Source: RGIG4608 sp045651165 (GTDB lineage: Bacteria; Bacillota; Clostridia; Oscillospirales; CAG-272). From it: DNA of 64,000 nucleotides. Positions 59,878-64,000 of the stretch are shown piece after piece. A program made the translations under genes and the position numbers. The stretch spans positions 124,001 to 188,000 of the forward strand of contig JAZRRX010000039.1 of the NCBI GenBank assembly GCA_045651165.1, in the 5' to 3' direction. The notes below the pieces were generated by a model that was not told the origin of the DNA, made no database searches, and worked only from the letters and a program-made list of their open reading frames with translations. The first letter of the stretch is position 1, and each line of letters opens with the position of its first letter.

Positions 59878-59948
59878 AGTTCTTTCTCCTTTAAAAAAGA
59901 TTTTATGATTAATTTATTAATCAACTAATTAAATTTTGTGTTTTTCCG

Positions 59949-62225
59949 TCACCACGGTCTGTATTTAACTACGATGTCATCAAAATTGATTTTTTTGTTA
60001 ATTTCTGAATTTTCATTCAAGAAATTAACTAAATCTTCCATCTGCTCATAGGTAATATTGATATCACCATCGCAAATGGTAACTCGAAGTGCCTTTGAGT
60101 CAATCCAAAACAGCTTTTTCTCAAAATCTTCAACGTCGATCGGCAAATTGTTATCCTTAACGTATTGCTTAAACCAATCGTTTTCAAACAATATACCAGC
60201 AGGCGTATCCAAGGTGTATTTTGAAGGAACTTCCCTTTGAATTAAAGCGTCGGGCTTGGATTTTTTCTCAAATTCAACTCCGTCAAGATTAATCTTTGAT
60301 TCATTGATAATTTTATCGGTATTTAATGCAATGTAAATCTCATATTCTCCGCCCTCAAGCTCAAATGAGTCCGTGGCGTCTCTATAAGATTTAATATCAT
60401 CAATATCCACCTCAATATCAATGCGCTTTGTTTCATTTGCCTTAACATATGCCTTGGCAAATGCCTTTAGCTCTTTAATAGGTCTGTATATATTGGAATT
60501 TTTCTTTCCTATATATACTTGTATAACGTCTTCACCGTCATATTCACCTTCATTCGTGATATCAAGCATAACTTTAATTTTGTCACCCTCAAGAGCACAA
60601 TCAAAATTTGAATAACTGAATTTTGAATAGCTTAATCCAAAACCAAACGGTAAAATAAATCCGTTATACTGTAAATCGTAATATCTATAGCCAACATAAA
60701 TATCATCGTGATAATATGTATGATAAATATCGCGTCTTGCGTATTCCTTATTTATGGGATTCTGCGACAAAGAGGAAATCCATGTTTCAGGCAATCGTCC
60801 GCTTGGATTATGAAGTCCAAACAAATTGTTGAAAATCGCTTCGCTTTGTCCCTCACCCGCAAGATAAGTAATCATCATTGAAGTTGACAGGTTGTAAACA
60901 TCCTCTACATTCACAACGCTTCCACTTACCAAAACGGTTGCAAAGGTATTAAACACTTCCTTAACCATTTTTAACACTTCAATTTGCTGTGGGCGAAGCT
61001 CAATCGTGCTTCTGTCAATTCCCTCAGACTCATCGTGCTGATATTGACCCAAAAATAATAGTACTTTATCATATTTGTTTTCATATTTAAGCAATTCATC
61101 ACGACTAACCGTTGCTTTTTCTTCATCAAAGCACTCAAGAAAATCGTAATCTACTTTGTTTGCGTCCAAAACGTCAAGAAAAGTTGTATCACGATAAGCG
61201 TTAACCCAACCGCTTCCCTTTCCTACAAAGCGAGCGTGATTTGCAAAATATCCCAAAACCAATATTTTTTCATTCTTACTAATGGGAAGATAATTTCTAT
61301 CATTTTTAGCAAGAACTACTGTTTTTTCAGCCACGCTTACCGCTTGAGTATGAAGCTTGTCAAGGTCAAGCTCATCAAGTGGCTTCGTGTCCTTGAATTT
61401 GGAAACAGTTTGATAAATTTCATTATCTAACTTAATTAAATCATTATCATCAAATGACTTTCCATAGCCCCTGTCCATAAACTCATAACTCATTTTGGCA
61501 AGTGGCATTTCTATATTAAGACCCGTTCTAAAGGTCTTGCCTTTATCACTAACTGCACACCAGTCGGACATTATAAGACCTCTAAATCCAAATTCCTGTC
61601 TTAATTTCTTTTGCAACAAATATTCGGACTCGTTAACATAAACTCCGTTAATTCTATTGTAGGAGGTCATTATTGAAGAAGGATTGGAATATTTAAGAGT
61701 ATACTTAAATCCTCTTAAATAAATTTCATTAAGTGCGCGAAGAGAAACCTCACTGCTGTTTATAGTTCTTCCGTGCTCTTGAGAGTTGCAAGCATAATGC
61801 TTAACACATGCTCCAACACCCTTATCTTCAAGTCCGTTAACGTAATTTGCTGCCAAAACACCAGTTAGATATGGATCCTCTGAAAAATATTCAAAGTTTC
61901 TTCCACACATAACGTATCTTTTAATATTTATACCCGGTGCTAATAAAATGTTAGTATTATGATGAAGACATTCTTTTGCTATAAGCTCCCCCGTTTCGTA
62001 GCAGGCATCCTTGTCAAAGGATGCCGCCAATGCACTAGGAGTTGGCATACAAACTGTTTGAATTACTTCATTTTGTTCTGTAAAACCATTTTTAAGGGGC
62101 TTGCGAAGTCCGCTTGGGCCATCGTTCAATACAATACGATTATCGGGATCACTGTAACTGGCTATTTCCCAAGCATTAAGCCCTGTAAGATATTTGTATC
62201 TACTATATCTTTCGTTTTTATCCAT
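59949..62225 (-). CDS. GH3 family beta-glycosidase
   Basis: A 758-residue GH3 enzyme. The barrel domain has the nucleophile in FRGLIMSDWCAVSDKG, with GRNFEYFSEDPYL and VGACVKHYACNSQE before it. The alpha/beta sandwich and a fibronectin type III-like C-terminal domain (DVIQVYIGKK) follow. No signal peptide is seen, so it cleaves imported oligosaccharides such as beta-glucosides or xylosides; the exact sugar is unknown. The final 100 residues (from about 650) are an extra, unrecognised segment. It starts 2 nt after the next upstream gene's stop. Confidence 0.9.
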   Translation of the reverse strand: MDKNERYSRYKYLTGLNAWEIASYSDPDNRIVLNDGPSGLRKPLKNGFTEQNEVIQTVCMPTPSALAASFDKDACYETGELIAKECLHHNTNILLAPGINIKRYVMCGRNFEYFSEDPYLTGVLAANYVNGLEDKGVGACVKHYACNSQEHGRTINSSEVSLRALNEIYLRGFKYTLKYSNPSSIMTSYNRINGVYVNESEYLLQKKLRQEFGFRGLIMSDWCAVSDKGKTFRTGLNIEMPLAKMSYEFMDRGYGKSFDDNDLIKLDNEIYQTVSKFKDTKPLDELDLDKLHTQAVSVAEKTVVLAKNDRNYLPISKNEKILVLGYFANHARFVGKGSGWVNAYRDTTFLDVLDANKVDYDFLECFDEEKATVSRDELLKYENKYDKVLLFLGQYQHDESEGIDRSTIELRPQQIEVLKMVKEVFNTFATVLVSGSVVNVEDVYNLSTSMMITYLAGEGQSEAIFNNLFGLHNPSGRLPETWISSLSQNPINKEYARRDIYHTYYHDDIYVGYRYYDLQYNGFILPFGFGLSYSKFSYSNFDCALEGDKIKVMLDITNEGEYDGEDVIQVYIGKKNSNIYRPIKELKAFAKAYVKANETKRIDIEVDIDDIKSYRDATDSFELEGGEYEIYIALNTDKIINESKINLDGVEFEKKSKPDALIQREVPSKYTLDTPAGILFENDWFKQYVKDNNLPIDVEDFEKKLFWIDSKALRVTICDGDINITYEQMEDLVNFLNENSEINKKINFDDIVVKYRPW

Positions 62226-62227
62226 AA

Positions 62228-64000
62228 TTACTGAATCAAATCATTAATTGAAAAATAAGAATTGAGGTCCGCTTCAGGAATATCAACAAGATTGCCACTA
62301 ATGAAATAGTTATCTATAACAATTTTTGTATTCTGAGGAGCACCAACATTTTCAACTATATTTCTATAATTGAAGCAAATCTTAATATCATCAGGATTTG
62401 TAATTCCCAAATCTTTATAGCTGATGTAAATTTCAAGCGTCATACCATTTGACTCGCCACAGTTAGCAAGTCCTTTAGTTGTAACGTGATATTCATAATC
62501 TGAAAGTTTCTTATTATAAACCTTATTTCCAAGTTCCAAGGTAATGTCATTATCGTTAAGACTTATGCCATTGCCATAAACTCTTAAAAGATTTGCTGCA
62601 CTTAAGCAAATTGTTGTTCTATTGGTTACATCTGAGCCTGTAAGGTAAATAATAAAGTTATCATTTCCCTTTTGACCCATATCACCGCGCTTCCAATTTT
62701 CACCATCAGTCCAAATTTCACCGTCTTTGATATCGGCCGCGATATAGAGTCCACTTTCACCTTTGATTACGAAAAATTCGCCAAGACTGTTAGGCAAAAG
62801 ATTCTTCTTTGCATCTGAATATTCATTCAAATTACCGTCCACGAAAGCAACCTTATCACTTACATTTACTTTAAGTGAAAATTCCTTCACGCCTCGGGTG
62901 GTTTTAACTGTAAATTTAACATCCTGTTCGCCAAGCTTATTAATGTCGTAATCAGAATATTCTTCAACTTTAACGTAACCCGTATAATAGTTAGTAAAGC
63001 TTGCTTTTACATATTGAGGAAGTTCAACCTTCACTCCGTAAGGCACATTAATTGTTTCCTCAAGAATTGATTCAACAACTCTTGTGTCGTTATAAGAGAT
63101 AATCTCAGCTGCAATTCTATTACCCAAAATATTGTTGCTCTCTGCACCAAAGTGCCAAGGCTCAAATGTGTTGGTGTAAAGATCGCGTGTTTTAATCAAA
63201 GAAACATTCTTCATATTTTTAGCAACATTTCCTTGAATTTCTCTTAAAGTGTTTGAATATTTGGCACTATTTGTCAATGCCTCTGTAACAACTACAGGCA
63301 TATCGTTATTACCAAAATATGCTCTAAAGTCATTAATAAAATATGTCAATGCCTTTTCGTAAATTGCCATATTTTCGTCAAATTTTGCATCCTGTTCACC
63401 GTGAACAAATGCCATACCGTCAATTACAACCTCATAACCGAGTTCTGTAAGCTCTGTTATTGCCTTTTCGACCAGGCAATAAAGATTATTTGTCAAAGGA
63501 CCTGTTTGCTGACCCTTATTGGTGTCACGAACCTGTCCCAAATTCAAATAAGAAGCAATTTCCTCATCCTCTAACGCGGAGCTAGAATACCAATGATCCT
63601 TAAAAGTTGATCCGCTTGCGGTATATTTTACAATTACTGATTTATAGTCTGCGTCAAATTTTGGATATGCGGAAGCCATTGTTTGTCCCATTCCAATTTC
63701 AGGACCAAACTCTGACGGAAAATCTCCGTATCCGGGCTTGAGAACATCAATATACAATGAGTCATCAATGTTAGGAATGTTGATCAAAGCATCCATTGGC
63801 AAACCATCTGCCAAAATATCCACATCAACATTATCTTCGCTGTCTTCATCGCTCAAATCATTAACCAATGCTTTACCACGAGCACCCGATTGACCTGCCA
63901 AAACAATAAGATGTACCTTATTCTCTTCATTTTCTGAAGGTTGTGTTGGAGTTTTTGGCTGACAACTAACAAGAGGCAACAATATCAAACAAACTAATAA
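62228..64000 (-). CDS. lipoprotein with SASA-like esterase domain (5' end outside window)
   Basis: The frame stays open to the window edge, so the true start lies beyond 64000. The visible N-terminus ILLPLVSCQPKTPTQP is the end of a lipoprotein signal. An SGNH-type esterase domain follows, with LIVLAGQSGARGKA (S in AGQSG), AFVHGEQD and PWHFGAESNNILGNR. A beta-domain and a C-terminal carbohydrate-binding-like (CBM9-type) domain from about VDGNLNEYSDAKKN onward complete it. It is a diverged relative of the 55019 esterase and is co-transcribed with the GH3 gene. Confidence 0.8.
   Translation of the reverse strand, partial: LLVCLILLPLVSCQPKTPTQPSENEENKVHLIVLAGQSGARGKALVNDLSDEDSEDNVDVDILADGLPMDALINIPNIDDSLYIDVLKPGYGDFPSEFGPEIGMGQTMASAYPKFDADYKSVIVKYTASGSTFKDHWYSSSALEDEEIASYLNLGQVRDTNKGQQTGPLTNNLYCLVEKAITELTELGYEVVIDGMAFVHGEQDAKFDENMAIYEKALTYFINDFRAYFGNNDMPVVVTEALTNSAKYSNTLREIQGNVAKNMKNVSLIKTRDLYTNTFEPWHFGAESNNILGNRIAAEIISYNDTRVVESILEETINVPYGVKVELPQYVKASFTNYYTGYVKVEEYSDYDINKLGEQDVKFTVKTTRGVKEFSLKVNVSDKVAFVDGNLNEYSDAKKNLLPNSLGEFFVIKGESGLYIAADIKDGEIWTDGENWKRGDMGQKGNDNFIIYLTGSDVTNRTTICLSAANLLRVYGNGISLNDNDITLELGNKVYNKKLSDYEYHVTTKGLANCGESNGMTLEIYISYKDLGITNPDDIKICFNYRNIVENVGAPQNTKIVIDNYFISGNLVDIPEADLNSYFSINDLIQ

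Overview
The window looks like a low-GC Clostridia (Firmicutes) chromosome segment, probably from a gut or rumen glycan degrader. The clues are AT-rich intergenic DNA, strong AGGAGG-type ribosome binding sites, TTGACA/TATAAT-like promoters, DUF6809/DUF4314/DUF6514-type small proteins and many secreted glycan-active lipoproteins. No taxonomic search was possible, so this is inference.

Layout. (1) 1-8354 is core-like: the 3' end of exodeoxyribonuclease III, a pepT-tdk pair on the minus strand, and a divergent five-gene plus-strand operon (HD hydrolase, acyltransferase, zinc-ribbon membrane protein, GH36 alpha-galactosidase, GPH sugar symporter). (2) A tRNA-Pro(GGG) gene at 8927-9002 is the attachment site of a composite island. 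Its 3' half is repeated at 39697-39742 (46/46 identical) and at 46402-46446 (two mismatches). Its 5' half is repeated at 34477-34516 (40/40). Degenerate 3'-half copies lie at 34521-34550 and 46375-46401. Short TGTTACGCA-like repeats cluster beside three of these sites. (3) 9.1-22.5 kb is integrative-element DNA: a PIN/HEPN nuclease pair, a tyrosine integrase, a replication-type winged-helix protein, two DUF669-like phage proteins, a large intracellular leucine-rich-repeat protein and a small serine recombinase. (4) 22.5-34.2 kb is one tightly packed minus-strand defence operon of 12 genes. It is headed by a small HTH regulator with a palindromic operator and carries four C5-cytosine methyltransferases, a McrB-like AAA ATPase, a LlaJI-type PD-(D/E)XK nuclease, a four-helix membrane protein, a TipAS domain, a DUF262 protein, a HEPN protein and a peptide deformylase-like protein. 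(5) 34.7-39.3 kb holds a Fic protein, a trypsin-like protease, an ECF sigma/anti-sigma pair and a striking array of six covarying stem-loops (36762-37077). (6) 39.8-46 kb is a hexosamine/galactose operon (nagA, NahK-like kinase, ROK kinase, galE, aldose epimerase, deleted manA) lying between two tRNA-Pro 3' fragments. (7) 46.5-48.0 kb is a scar joining a headless large serine recombinase to a headless AraC regulator. (8) 48.1-64 kb is a minus-strand surface glycan-degradation cluster: PHP, GH2, three large lipoproteins, GH3 and a second sialate-O-acetylesterase-like lipoprotein that runs off the window.

Most notable are the fused LlaJI/DUF262-HEPN defence operon, the stem-loop array, and the nested tRNA-Pro att structure that appears to have accumulated several insertions. 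Three separate nuclease-like modules (PIN-HEPN, LlaJI, DUF262-HEPN) sit on the same island.
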